DNA from: Microvirga aerilata
Lineage (GTDB): Bacteria > Pseudomonadota > Alphaproteobacteria > Rhizobiales > Beijerinckiaceae
Reading direction: 5' to 3'
DNA: 64,000 nt
Assembly: GCF_016743775.1 (NCBI RefSeq)
Contig: NZ_JAEQMY010000020.1
Span: 20,134 to 84,133, forward strand
Part shown: positions 9,100-17,044 of the stretch, piece by piece
How positions within the stretch are numbered: position 1 is the stretch's first letter
Layout of the letters: the number at the start of each line of letters is the position of its first letter
The notes under the pieces: model-generated
Database searches by the model: none
What the model saw: only the letters and a program-made list of their open reading frames with translations
Told to the model about the DNA's origin: nothing
Program-made: the position numbers and the translations under genes

Positions 9100-9987
9100 A
9101 TGCTCGATTATGCTCACCTCGCCGCCCTCGCGGCCGTCGTCCGCACCGGCAGCTTCGAGCGGGCGGCTCAGCAGCTCAACGTCACGCCCTCGGCCGTCTC
9201 CCAGAGGATCAAGCTGCTGGAGGAGCGGGTGGGAACTGTGCTCGTGGTCCGGGGGCAGCCCTGCACGCCGACCGGGGTGGGCCAGCGCCTGTGCCAGCAT
9301 GTGGAGCAGGTTGCCCTGCTGGAAAGCTCCTTGCAGGGAAGCTTGCCGAGCCTCCAGGCCGAAAGGCAGCCTACGACCCTGAGGATTGCCGTGAATGCAG
9401 ACAGTCTTGCGACCTGGTTGATCAAAGCCATAGCGAGGACCGAAGGGTACCTGTTCGACCTGGTGCTGGACGATGAGGACCACAGCGCAGGCTGGCTACG
9501 GCGCGGCGAGGTCGTGGCGGCCGTGACGGGGAACAGCACACCGATCCAGGGCTGTGACTGCCATCCTCTCGGAGCCCTGCGCTATGTTGCGACCGCAAGC
9601 CCGGAGTATTGCGCCCGGTGGTTTTCCGGTGGCTTCAGCGAGGCTGCGGCCGCTCAGGCGCCATGTCTGATCTTCAACCAGAAGGATCGGCTCCAGGCCG
9701 AATGGCTTCGGCAGGTACTCGGAACTGATGTTCATCCGCCCCTGCACTGGCTCCCCTCTTCGCAGGCTTTTGTGGATGCGGCCCTGGCCGGCATCGGCTG
9801 GGGCATGAACCCGGAGCCGCTCGTGGCCGACCACCTGCGCGCCGGGAGGCTGGCTGCTCTCAGGCTGGACAAACCTTTGGATGTCCCCTTGTTCTGGCAG
9901 CAGAGCCGCATTGTGAGCCCCATGCTGAACCAGATGACCCGTGCTGTCCTGCACGAGGCCAAGTCGGTGCTCGTGCAGGATCCATGA
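9100..9987 (+). CDS. LysR-family regulator, ArgP (IciA) type
   Basis: A 295-residue LysR regulator. The N-terminal winged HTH spans about residues 3-60 (TGSFERAAQQLNVTPSAVSQ), followed by an effector domain with the ArgP-like layout. ArgP proteins switch on LysE/ArgO exporters when lysine or arginine binds. The gene is divergent from a LysE exporter, and the 128-base gap presumably holds the shared operator; the imperfect CCTAGGATTAGG near 9046-9057 is a candidate. The subfamily call rests on the HTH sequence and the neighbour. Confidence 0.88.
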   Translation: MLDYAHLAALAAVVRTGSFERAAQQLNVTPSAVSQRIKLLEERVGTVLVVRGQPCTPTGVGQRLCQHVEQVALLESSLQGSLPSLQAERQPTTLRIAVNADSLATWLIKAIARTEGYLFDLVLDDEDHSAGWLRRGEVVAAVTGNSTPIQGCDCHPLGALRYVATASPEYCARWFSGGFSEAAAAQAPCLIFNQKDRLQAEWLRQVLGTDVHPPLHWLPSSQAFVDAALAGIGWGMNPEPLVADHLRAGRLAALRLDKPLDVPLFWQQSRIVSPMLNQMTRAVLHEAKSVLVQDP

Positions 9988-10144
9988 CGTCCGCGACATC
10001 GCCTCCGAAGGCTGCGACAATTCCGTGAATTGTAGCGATGCTGGGGCTGGCACTCCCCATTTCGATCTTTGCCAGCATGCCACCGCTGATCTCTTGCGTT
10101 CAAGAAAGCTCGTCAAACATCAGTCCGTTCTGGTGACGAAACAT
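9977..10144 (-). pseudogene. Remnant of an XRE/cupin-type HTH regulator
   Basis: Read on the minus strand, the segment gives LMFDELS, an in-frame stop, then TQEISGGMLAKIEMGSASP and a helix ending in VADVMD. This matches the HTH of XRE regulators (LSxxTGISxGMLSKIENGxASPSIATL). The in-frame stop and the loss of both the usual N-terminus and the C-terminal cupin mark it as a dead fragment. It lies between the ArgP-like gene and the oppositely oriented B3/4 gene, and may once have regulated one of them. Confidence 0.5.
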
Positions 10145-10267
10145 CTTGGTTTCCTGAGACACGGTTGCGCTGACGTGTTCGACATCAGCGCCCGCCACGG
10201 CCGATGTGTTGACCTCCCTCACCGCGCTCGATACTTCCATCGAAACTGGCCAATGGAATTGAGTGGT

Positions 10268-10960
10268 ATGTTCGACACTCCAGTCATCACCGAACAGATA
10301 AGGGCAATCGCCCCCGATTTTCGGGCAATGAGCATTCACGTCGACGCCAAGGCGGCGGCGGAAGGAAGCCTTGATCCAGGCTTTCTGGCGGATGCTTGCG
10401 ATCTTGTCTCGGCAGGAGGGCCATCATGGGCTGACGCCCATCTGGCAAGCTGGTCGGAAGCCTACCAGCGTTTCGGCGCAAAGCCCAACCGAACGCCCTG
10501 CTCTGCTCAGGCCTTGAGAAAACGGGTCGTGAAGGACGGTCGGATTCCTGCGATCAACCCTGTCGTGGATCTCTATAATGCCATCAGCCTCCGCTATGCC
10601 CTCCCTGTCGGCGGGGAAAACTTCGATGCGTATGTCGGAAGACCGCATCTGATCATCGCCGACGGAACCGAAGTCTTCGACACGGTCATGAATGGGGAAG
10701 CCGTCGTAGAGAACCCGGCCCCGGGAGAGGTCATCTGGCGGGACGATCTAGGCGTCACGTGCAGGAGATGGAATTGGCGTCAAGGCACGCGCACGCGGCT
10801 GGAGGCTGCGACGGGCCGCATGTGGTTCATACTGGAAACCTTGGGAACCATGCCGGAGGATGCGCTTGAGGAAGCGGGCGAAGTGCTCGTTGAGGGCTTG
10901 TCGCGCCTCATGCCAGGTTGCGCCATCCTGAAACAGAAGATCTCCCTCGCCGGGCCCTGA
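10268..10960 (+). CDS. B3/4 domain-containing protein
   Basis: A 230-residue protein resembling the B3/4 domain of the phenylalanyl-tRNA synthetase beta subunit as a free-standing protein. It contains the signature NPVVDLYNAISLRYALPVGG and a closing helical region. Stand-alone B3/4 proteins are thought to edit or bind aminoacyl-tRNA or amino acids, but their roles are poorly known. Two ATGs lie 15 bases apart (10253 and 10268); the second was chosen because a GGA sits about 9 bases upstream and homologues start near there. The domain call is good; the exact start is unsure. Confidence 0.75.
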   Translation: MFDTPVITEQIRAIAPDFRAMSIHVDAKAAAEGSLDPGFLADACDLVSAGGPSWADAHLASWSEAYQRFGAKPNRTPCSAQALRKRVVKDGRIPAINPVVDLYNAISLRYALPVGGENFDAYVGRPHLIIADGTEVFDTVMNGEAVVENPAPGEVIWRDDLGVTCRRWNWRQGTRTRLEAATGRMWFILETLGTMPEDALEEAGEVLVEGLSRLMPGCAILKQKISLAGP

Positions 10961-11020
10961 ACTTCTGGACGCGTGCGAACGAGACCTCAGCTCATCTCAC
11001 ATGAGCCTCTGCACTTGCTA

Positions 11021-11530
11021 TCATGCGTCCTCCGAACCCGCGCCGTTCTCGGCCAGTCGGTCCGAAAGCCAGCGGCCGGCTGGACCCAGGGCCTTGGTCC
11101 GGAGATGGGCCACGCTGAGGGGAAGGTCGGGAGGCTGCTCCGCCGCGCTGGCTGCATCGAGTGTCAGCGCCACGAGCCGCCCCGCCTGGAGGTCCTCGGC
11201 CACGAGATGGCGGGGCATGCTGCTCCAGCCGGTCCCCGCAAGGAGCAGGTGGTGACGCAGGCGCAGGTCGTTCACCCGCCAGCGGTTGACGGCAAGGGCA
11301 CCGTAGTCCTTGGCGCCGCTCACCTCCAGCCCAGACGATAGCAGTATCTGCGTATGGTCCCTGAGGTCCTCCATCCGGATCGGGCCGGCCATGCGGGCCA
11401 GGGGATGGTCGGAGGCGCCCCCTCCGGAAAACGGCGAAGCGCTGCAAGCCGAGGAATGACGTTGTCGCCTGCCTTGACCACGTCGGCCATATCCCCGACC
11501 AACTCAGGGAGCGGCACCTGAGCGCTGTCG
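11021..11530 (-). pseudogene. LysR-family regulator fragment with a frameshift
   Basis: The C-terminal 120 residues are those of a LysR effector domain (DHPLARMAGPIRMEDLRDH, then ALAVNRWRVNDLRLRHHLLL and GWSSMPRHLVAEDLQAGRLV). The frame continues upstream only after a shift of one base at the C run 11418-11422. No HTH domain is found before similarity ends near 11530, about 40 bases from a MITE-like element. Both the shift and the missing N-terminus argue for a dead gene. The homopolymer shift alone could be a sequencing error, but the missing HTH could not. Confidence 0.6.
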
Positions 11531-11570
11531 ACAGACTGCGCACTTCTCAGGGGCCGCTTTGGGTCTTGGT

Positions 11571-11709
11571 TGTGTAAAAACGCCGACGCGTCGCCCGGTC
11601 GAGCAATTTTATGTCTTGCAAGTCGGAATTGACTGGCGATTCCTCGGTATATGGAGCTGAAATTGTACAGATAGTTCGTCGAGATCGGACCTGTTCGCGT
11701 TTTTACACA
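11571..11709. mobile_element. MITE-like element with 13-bp perfect terminal inverted repeats
   Basis: A 139-base segment starts with TGTGTAAAAACGC and ends with its exact inverse. The interior is relatively AT-rich and has no open frame of note. It is different from the element at 6550-6668. Just outside the right end is a small palindrome (AGTGAA-G-TTCACT). It lies where a LysR gene is cut short. Size and ends fit a MITE mobilised by a transposase elsewhere in the genome. Confidence 0.6.
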
Positions 11710-12450
11710 GGCTGGGTCAGGAAGTGAAGTTCACTCACTTTTTGGAAGGTCTGGTTACGTGAGGATTGCTGCCTTCGAGCTAGTGTTTCAGGTGTGCCGT
11801 TCTCGGGCCTTTGCCGAGGCGGCCCTCACTCCGCGGCGACGCCGATCATGGTGCAGTACAGGCAGACCTGCCTCAAATTGGACGTAGCAGCGCCACCGGT
11901 TCGAAAGCCGATTGCCATAAGGGTCTGTCTCATCGGCCTCCGCTGGTGGCTCGTTGTCGAGATTTTCCCCGGGTTATCCCCGGGGCTCGCAGCCGGCGGC
12001 ATGCATCTCCCATGCTGAAATCGAGGCCCTTGTCCGCACCGTCCAAAATCAATCCAAGCTCGCTGCGGCGAGTAGCGTGAATCCCTCGCTGTGAGCAATT
12101 GATAGAACTTGATCCTGCTCATGTACCGTCCTCAAGAGGAATGAGCACGTCCTCTCAATCTGATCAGAGTATCTGTCAACAATTCCAAACCATGTGTCCC
12201 CGGCGCGAGTAAACAGACGTTTTCCGGATCTGTGCACATACAGGCCAACTCACCCCTTATTGGGCAGGTTTGACTCTCATGACAATAACCAACAAGCTTT
12301 TGCCCATCATTGATATGGCGGTTGACCAAACGTCGCGAGCTCGATGACTGTGCAACATGCCACTTCAGTGATGCCAAGCTGGGAGCAAATCCGCTCCTGA
12401 TCCAGACCTGCCCCTGCGGCGGCGACCGCGGGACAACCTGAGACACACCG
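11710..12450. other. Gene-poor junction to the left of the Tn7-like island
   Basis: About 740 bases without a supportable gene. Near 11760-11830 the plus strand reads FELVFQVCRSRAFAEAAL, which recalls a LysR HTH start and may be a decayed fragment. The left end of the transposon should lie somewhere here or nearer tnsA. One weak match to the right-side repeats was seen near 12089-12103 (CTGTGAGC-AATTGAT), but no convincing terminal inverted repeat was found by eye. Confidence 0.35.
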
Positions 12451-13086
12451 ATGAGTATTCCATCCACTGCCGCTGACAGCGGCGGCAATAGTATTCCTTT
12501 GGCCAAACTCCATACTGAGAGCAGCCCACAGTACTCTGCCGTCGAAAATTTCCTCTACTGCGTCGGACCGCCTCGCTTCCGTACGCAAGCGGCACACGAT
12601 CTAGCATGTCTGCTCGATGTTGATCGTACAGTACAGAGCTGGTGTTGCCTTCCTCTGGTGCTAGCCCACCGTGGCATTGATCATGTCCCAGACTTTCTCG
12701 TGAGGCGTGCGGATGGCATGGTGTTGGTGGATGCATCCTTAGCATCCGTGCATCCCGCCCTCGGCTGGTGTCACGAAGCGGCCGACAGAGAGGGATTTCG
12801 GTACGAACGGCACGTGTTTGACCGAACCCTTCGCTGCCGCTTTGAGAATGCTCGTGAGCTGTTGGCTTACGCGTCCCACCCGATCCTGTTGCGTGAACGC
12901 CTGCTCTTGCTCACGTGTCTCGACGAGTACCGCAGCTTACCACTCTCAGCCTGCATGCATGTCCTTCGCGGAAGCCAAAACTCAGTCGGCGTGATCGCCG
13001 CCATGGCCTTGCGCCGCTTCGTGGAGATCGATCTCGACAAGGCCCGCATCGGCCCGGAGACTCGCGTCTCCCGTTTCCACGACTGA
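12451..13086 (+). CDS. TnsA-like nuclease-fold protein with degenerate active site
   Basis: A 211-residue protein whose order of elements follows the TnsA N-terminal endonuclease fold: a helix AAHDLACLLDVDRTVQSW, where TnsA has its catalytic Glu, then HVPDFLVRRADGMVLVDAS, where TnsA has D...(x)VK. The Asp of PDF is kept, but the Glu position is Ala/His and the Lys position is Ser, so it is probably not an active nuclease. The C-terminus (SVGVIAAMALRRFVEIDL) resembles the end of TnsA-like proteins in Rhizobiales. It is the first gene of the island and may act as a non-catalytic partner. The fold assignment is inference from motif order. Confidence 0.55.
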   Translation: MSIPSTAADSGGNSIPLAKLHTESSPQYSAVENFLYCVGPPRFRTQAAHDLACLLDVDRTVQSWCCLPLVLAHRGIDHVPDFLVRRADGMVLVDASLASVHPALGWCHEAADREGFRYERHVFDRTLRCRFENARELLAYASHPILLRERLLLLTCLDEYRSLPLSACMHVLRGSQNSVGVIAAMALRRFVEIDLDKARIGPETRVSRFHD

Positions 13087-13157
13087 AACCTCCCTTTCGC
13101 AGTCCATCCAGATCGACTGGCCTGCACCATCGGGTCCGGAGACGACGGAGCACGCCT

Positions 13158-13499
13158 ATGACCTTCATCATCAACAAAGACGGCCCGGCACCCGGACTCG
13201 AACCGGAAATCCAGCGGCTGCGCGCCCTCGTGCAGGACCTCGAGGACATCCGCCGGGGAAAGCATCCCGACAATGCCGCACTGGCCACCTGCCCCAAGAT
13301 CCATGATTGGCTGGGTATCACGCGCCCCGATCCCTGCCTGACAGGTATCATGTTCAACCATCCGACGATTGGCGATGGGCGGCAGGGCGTCACGACCGGG
13401 CTGTGGGTGCTGGCACCCAAACTCGGCTACGCACGAACGATCACCCGCCTCTACGCCCTTGGCAGGCCGGACCGCTCCGCGCTGCTAGACCTCCGCTAG
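13158..13499 (+). CDS. DUF6634-like protein
   Basis: A 113-residue acidic-to-neutral protein with the pattern LRALVQDLEDIRRGKHPD, a central DWLGITRPDPCLTGIMF, and LWVLAPKLGYARTITRLYAL near the end. This agrees with the DUF6634 family known from Rhizobiales accessory regions; its function is unknown. The ATG has a GACGGAGC about 8 bases upstream. It is followed 77 bases later by the AAA+/M41 protease gene and may be its partner or substrate; that link is positional. Confidence 0.65.
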   Translation: MTFIINKDGPAPGLEPEIQRLRALVQDLEDIRRGKHPDNAALATCPKIHDWLGITRPDPCLTGIMFNHPTIGDGRQGVTTGLWVLAPKLGYARTITRLYALGRPDRSALLDLR

Positions 13500-13576
13500 T
13501 CTCAAGACGGACCCATCGCCCCGAACACAGGCATCACACCGCCCTCCCCGGCGGGCTCGCCACATGGACATCGACA

Positions 13577-15610
13577 ATGACACGCATTCTCCCGAACAGG
13601 CGCAAGGAGGCCGTGCGCCGCCCCACCGATGTGGGCAAGACCCTGGCCCGCAACCTGCTCATTCGTGCCCTCAGGCATGCAGACCTTCACCACGTCCTGC
13701 GCGGGCAGCCTGGCATCATCGGCATCGTCGTGGCCGACCCGAAGGATAGGGAAGTATTCGTGGACGCTGGAAGGACGCTGCTCCGCTCCCTCTCCAAGGA
13801 CATGCTCGAGATCGAACTCGACAGGATCGACTCCGCCTATGAGGTTCTTGAGTTCGACGGCGGCAAGGGCAAGCGGTCGAATACGACCGAGTCTGCCATC
13901 CGAAACATGCTGGCATCCCATGTTCGTGTATTCGCCTTCGCCTCCGACCCCGCTGAGATCCCGCCCATGTTCCAGATCGCGGCCGATGGGATCGTCGTAC
14001 CGAATCCGGTTGACGCGGACGCCCTTAGGGGCGCGCTGTACGTCGTGCTTGGCCGCGCGCCCAACGAGCTCGTTGACGCCGCGACCGGGCTGCCGCTCGT
14101 GATCATCGGCACCTTGGTCAAGCCCGGCCGAAGTGTCGGGCAGATCGTCCGAAGACTGCGGCTTGCCAAGCAGGTCGAACCCGCCCCCGTCAGCCCGAAG
14201 GAACGCCGCGAGCACCCATGCCTCGACGACCTGCATGGCCTCGGCGAGGCTGCCGAGTGGGGACGGTCTCTGGCGCGGGATCTCACCGACTACCGAGCTG
14301 GCCGCATCCCCTGGTCCGATGTGGATCGCGGCGCCCTCATCAGCGGACCTCCCGGGACGGGCAAGACGATGTTCGCCCGGGCACTCGGAAAAACCTGCGG
14401 CGTGTCCGTCCACGTGCACTCCCTCGCCCGTTGGCAGGCTAAGGGCTACCTCAACGACCTTCTGAAGGCCATGCGGGCCGCCTTCGACGAGGCGCGGAAG
14501 GACGCTCCCTGCATCCTGTTCATCGACGAGCTCGACTCGTTCGGGGACCGCGAGAAGGTCAACGAGCGGCACGAGCAGTACACCCGGGAGGTCATCAACG
14601 GCTTCCTCGAGTGCCTCGACGGCGCGGAAGGACGCGAGGGGGTGGTCGTGGTCGGGGCGACAAACTTCCCCCACAAGATTGATGCCGCAATCCGTAGGCC
14701 GGGCCGCCTCGACAGACACATTGCGATCCCGGTGCCGGATCTTGAGGCTCGCAAGGGCATCCTGCGGCATCATCTGGGCGACGCGCTCCCGGAGGCCGAT
14801 CTATCGGAGGTGGCGGAAAGGCTGGAGGGAGCGTCAGGTGCCGCCATCGAGCAGGTCGTGCGCGACGCCAAGCGGCGAGCAAGGGGTGAGCGGCGGGACC
14901 TTGGTGTCGGTGACCTCGACCAAAGCCTACCGACGCGCCTGCGCCTATCGGATGCCATGTACCACCGGGCCTGCGTCCACGAGGCCGGGCATGCGGTGGT
15001 CGGCTGCCTACTGGCGGAGGAGTCGGGCAGCTCGCCTATTGAGGCCCGCGCCTTCCGGGAGGTGGCGCCCGGCGCGCCCGTCGGGTCCACTGCCTTCGAC
15101 CACCGCTGCGGGGTCGTCCGCACGAGGGCAGCTTACCTGGCGTGGATCACGGTCCTCCTGGCAGGAGTTGCGGCGGAGGAGCTCGTTTTCGGGAGCCGCT
15201 CCGACGGCGGCGGCGGATCAAACGGTGCCGATCTCCACCAGGCGACGGTGCTTGCGGCCACAATGGAAGCATCCCTGGGCTTGGGACACAGCCTAGCCTA
15301 CATCGTGCCGCGGGACGGCGCCGAGGTGCTGGAGCGGGTGCGGGTGGACGCCTCGCTGCGGCGGACGGTGAACCGGACGCTGGGCGAGTGCCTGGAGCGA
15401 GCGAAGGCGCTGCTGCGGGCGAACGGGCCCGCGCTTGAAGAACTCGCGGACGTGCTCGGGAGGCGCGGGCGCGTGCAGTTCGACCACATCCTCAGGACTG
15501 TTTTGACGGCGGATCGGAGCCGCGCCATTCCTGTCCCAGATGCTGACCAGGATTCACGAGCAGAAGGCGGCCAGGTCCTAAGGACCCAGACAATGTCCAA
15601 ATTTTTTTAA
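13577..15610 (+). CDS. Soluble FtsH-like AAA+ ATPase with M41 zinc-protease domain
   Basis: A 677-residue AAA+ protease. Residues 1-210 form a unique N-domain without membrane segments. The AAA module follows, with Walker A GPPGTGKT (257-264), Walker B ILFIDELD (313-320), sensor N363 and Arg fingers in RRPGRLDR (373-380). The C-terminal M41 domain has HEAGH (468-472), and the third zinc ligand D552 in NGADLHQAT, so the peptidase looks complete. Housekeeping FtsH differs in having two membrane helices at the N-terminus; this protein should be cytosolic. It unfolds and degrades proteins using ATP. Placed between DUF6634 and tnsA, it may act on the island's own proteins, as ClpX does for MuA, but that is a hypothesis. 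Confidence 0.85.
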   Translation: MTRILPNRRKEAVRRPTDVGKTLARNLLIRALRHADLHHVLRGQPGIIGIVVADPKDREVFVDAGRTLLRSLSKDMLEIELDRIDSAYEVLEFDGGKGKRSNTTESAIRNMLASHVRVFAFASDPAEIPPMFQIAADGIVVPNPVDADALRGALYVVLGRAPNELVDAATGLPLVIIGTLVKPGRSVGQIVRRLRLAKQVEPAPVSPKERREHPCLDDLHGLGEAAEWGRSLARDLTDYRAGRIPWSDVDRGALISGPPGTGKTMFARALGKTCGVSVHVHSLARWQAKGYLNDLLKAMRAAFDEARKDAPCILFIDELDSFGDREKVNERHEQYTREVINGFLECLDGAEGREGVVVVGATNFPHKIDAAIRRPGRLDRHIAIPVPDLEARKGILRHHLGDALPEADLSEVAERLEGASGAAIEQVVRDAKRRARGERRDLGVGDLDQSLPTRLRLSDAMYHRACVHEAGHAVVGCLLAEESGSSPIEARAFREVAPGAPVGSTAFDHRCGVVRTRAAYLAWITVLLAGVAAEELVFGSRSDGGGGSNGADLHQATVLAATMEASLGLGHSLAYIVPRDGAEVLERVRVDASLRRTVNRTLGECLERAKALLRANGPALEELADVLGRRGRVQFDHILRTVLTADRSRAIPVPDADQDSRAEGGQVLRTQTMSKFF

Positions 15611-15984
15611 GGATTCACGTTTTGAGCCCCGGGAGGCGAGGCCGTCTTCTGCTTGACTACCAATGATTCGGCAGCGCCCGAATGAAACCTTCGAAGATTG
15701 GCAGGCAGTCCCTGTTTCAAGGGATTGAGTCCGCGAGCCATCGCTCGCCATGACGGGAGACACTATCATGCCCGCAAGCGTCCGCAACCTATTCCTTCGC
15801 ACCGACGGCGCGCGGCACCCCCTACCTGCCGTAGGACTCAGAAACGCCTTAAGAGGACCGCCGCCGACCACCTGACAAGGCTCCGAAGGCGCGCTAACCC
15901 CCGCGCCGCTGTCGGCGGCATCCATCCGAACGAATCCTAGCAACACGACCCGCCGCAACCGCAGCGGGAATGAAGGAGCACGCG
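15611..15984. other. Spacer between the AAA+/M41 gene and the tns operon
   Basis: A 374-base region. A hairpin GGAC...GTCC followed by seven T residues at 15588-15608, overlapping the end of the protease gene, is a possible terminator. A short open frame starts at 15768. The last 45 bases resemble the leader of tnsA. No terminal inverted repeat could be recognised. Confidence 0.4.
15768..15875 (+). CDS. Possible 35-residue small protein
   Basis: A 35-residue reading frame starting MPASVRNLFLRTDGARHPL. The ATG is preceded by GGGAG at 8 bases, a good ribosome-binding site, which is the main support. No family is recognised. It lies in the gap before the tns operon and could be a leader peptide or chance. 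Confidence 0.3.
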   Translation: MPASVRNLFLRTDGARHPLPAVGLRNALRGPPPTT

Positions 15985-16188
15985 ATGAGCACGTCGAGGC
16001 CGACCGTCACTCCTGCCACCGCCCTGGTCGGGAAAAGCACGCGGGGTCGGCCCCTGAAGCCGCCGGACATCCGCTTCGAGAGCCCACCCGGGCACGACAT
16101 TGAGTTCGTCCTGCTTACCGCACTCCGGATGGTGAAGGCACGCGACGGGCCCGCCGCGCTTGGTCGAGGCGATCGCACGGAACCCTGA
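15985..16188 (+). CDS. Small protein upstream of tnsA, unknown
   Basis: A 67-residue basic protein with no recognised domain: a Ser/Thr/Pro-rich start (MSTSRPTVTPATALVG), then GRPLKPPDIRFESPPGHD and a short helix. The ATG has GAAGGAG at an ideal distance. Its leader and first codons resemble those of tnsA 300 bases downstream, suggesting a duplicated start region. It could be an accessory transposition protein or a remnant of an earlier tnsA copy. Function unknown. Confidence 0.5.
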   Translation: MSTSRPTVTPATALVGKSTRGRPLKPPDIRFESPPGHDIEFVLLTALRMVKARDGPAALGRGDRTEP

Positions 16189-16282
16189 ACCGGCAGCGTC
16201 GACAGACCGCCAGACACCTCAAGCCAACCGATCCCTCACAACATGCCGCGCAGCACCGTCTGCGGGAACGGAGAAACACGTC

Positions 16283-17044
16283 ATGAGCACATCCAGTACA
16301 AAAGAGACACCATCGGACGCCGGCACCCGAACCGCAGCCCGCGCGAGCCGTGTCTGGACTCCGCCGTCGGCCTCGCTGGCGAGCCGGCGGTCACCCCTCA
16401 AGGGAACGACCACGTCGTCCGTCAGGGGCTCCCTCGTCATCCCGACGACCAACCGGGAGATGGTCTACGACAGCACACTCGAGCGCGACCTCATCTGCAT
16501 CGCTGCGACCCACCGTGACGCAAGGGCCCTGCGCGAGCAGCCCAAGGCAATCACGTACATCGATGTAGATGGCCGTGAACGGAACCACACTTTCGACCTC
16601 GTCGTGGACCTGAAGGACATGACCCGCCTGAACATCGCGGTGAAACCAGCCGCGAAGGTGGCATCCAGTGGCATCGAGGAGACCCTCGAGCTGATCCGGG
16701 CGACGTCCACCAAGGGGCGGCGAGAGACCTTCGTGCTTCGCACCGGGTATCACATCACCCGCGCCCGCGCGGCGGATGCCCGCCTGATCCTCAAGTCCCG
16801 CCGCATGCGCGACGACGCGTGCATCGCCGAGGTCGGCGCCGTCGCGTCCCGCCTTCGCGGCACGGTGAGGATCGCCGACCTGATGGCCGCCACCCGCAAC
16901 GACGGCCACGGCTTCATGGCTGTCGTCTGCCTGATCGATGACGGCGTGCTCGATCACGCCGGGCCCGGCCGCATCTCGGCCGACAGCGCCGTCCGGCCGG
17001 CCCGCAAGCCCACCGAGTCCCACAGAGGAAAGGACACACCATGA
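16283..17044 (+). CDS. tnsA: TnsA-like transposon endonuclease
   Basis: A 253-residue endonuclease that in Tn7-type systems cuts the 5' ends of the element, so that with TnsB it moves by cut-and-paste. The restriction-enzyme-like core is visible: E67 in STLERDL, the strand REQPKAITYIDVDG, D105 in HTFDLVVDL and K121 in IAVKP, the E...D...xVK triad. The C-terminal half should contact TnsC. The ATG follows a GGAG and is in register with the domain. The stop overlaps the tnsB start (ATGA), so translation is coupled. Residues 1-50 are low-complexity. The assignment is strengthened by the complete tnsB-tnsC-tniQ set that follows. Confidence 0.85.
   Translation: MSTSSTKETPSDAGTRTAARASRVWTPPSASLASRRSPLKGTTTSSVRGSLVIPTTNREMVYDSTLERDLICIAATHRDARALREQPKAITYIDVDGRERNHTFDLVVDLKDMTRLNIAVKPAAKVASSGIEETLELIRATSTKGRRETFVLRTGYHITRARAADARLILKSRRMRDDACIAEVGAVASRLRGTVRIADLMAATRNDGHGFMAVVCLIDDGVLDHAGPGRISADSAVRPARKPTESHRGKDTP

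Noticed and set aside
12166..12190. TGTCAA near 12174 as the left transposon end
   Set aside because: It matches only six bases of TGTCAAAGTC at 22308, and the flanks share nothing more; such a short match is expected by chance.
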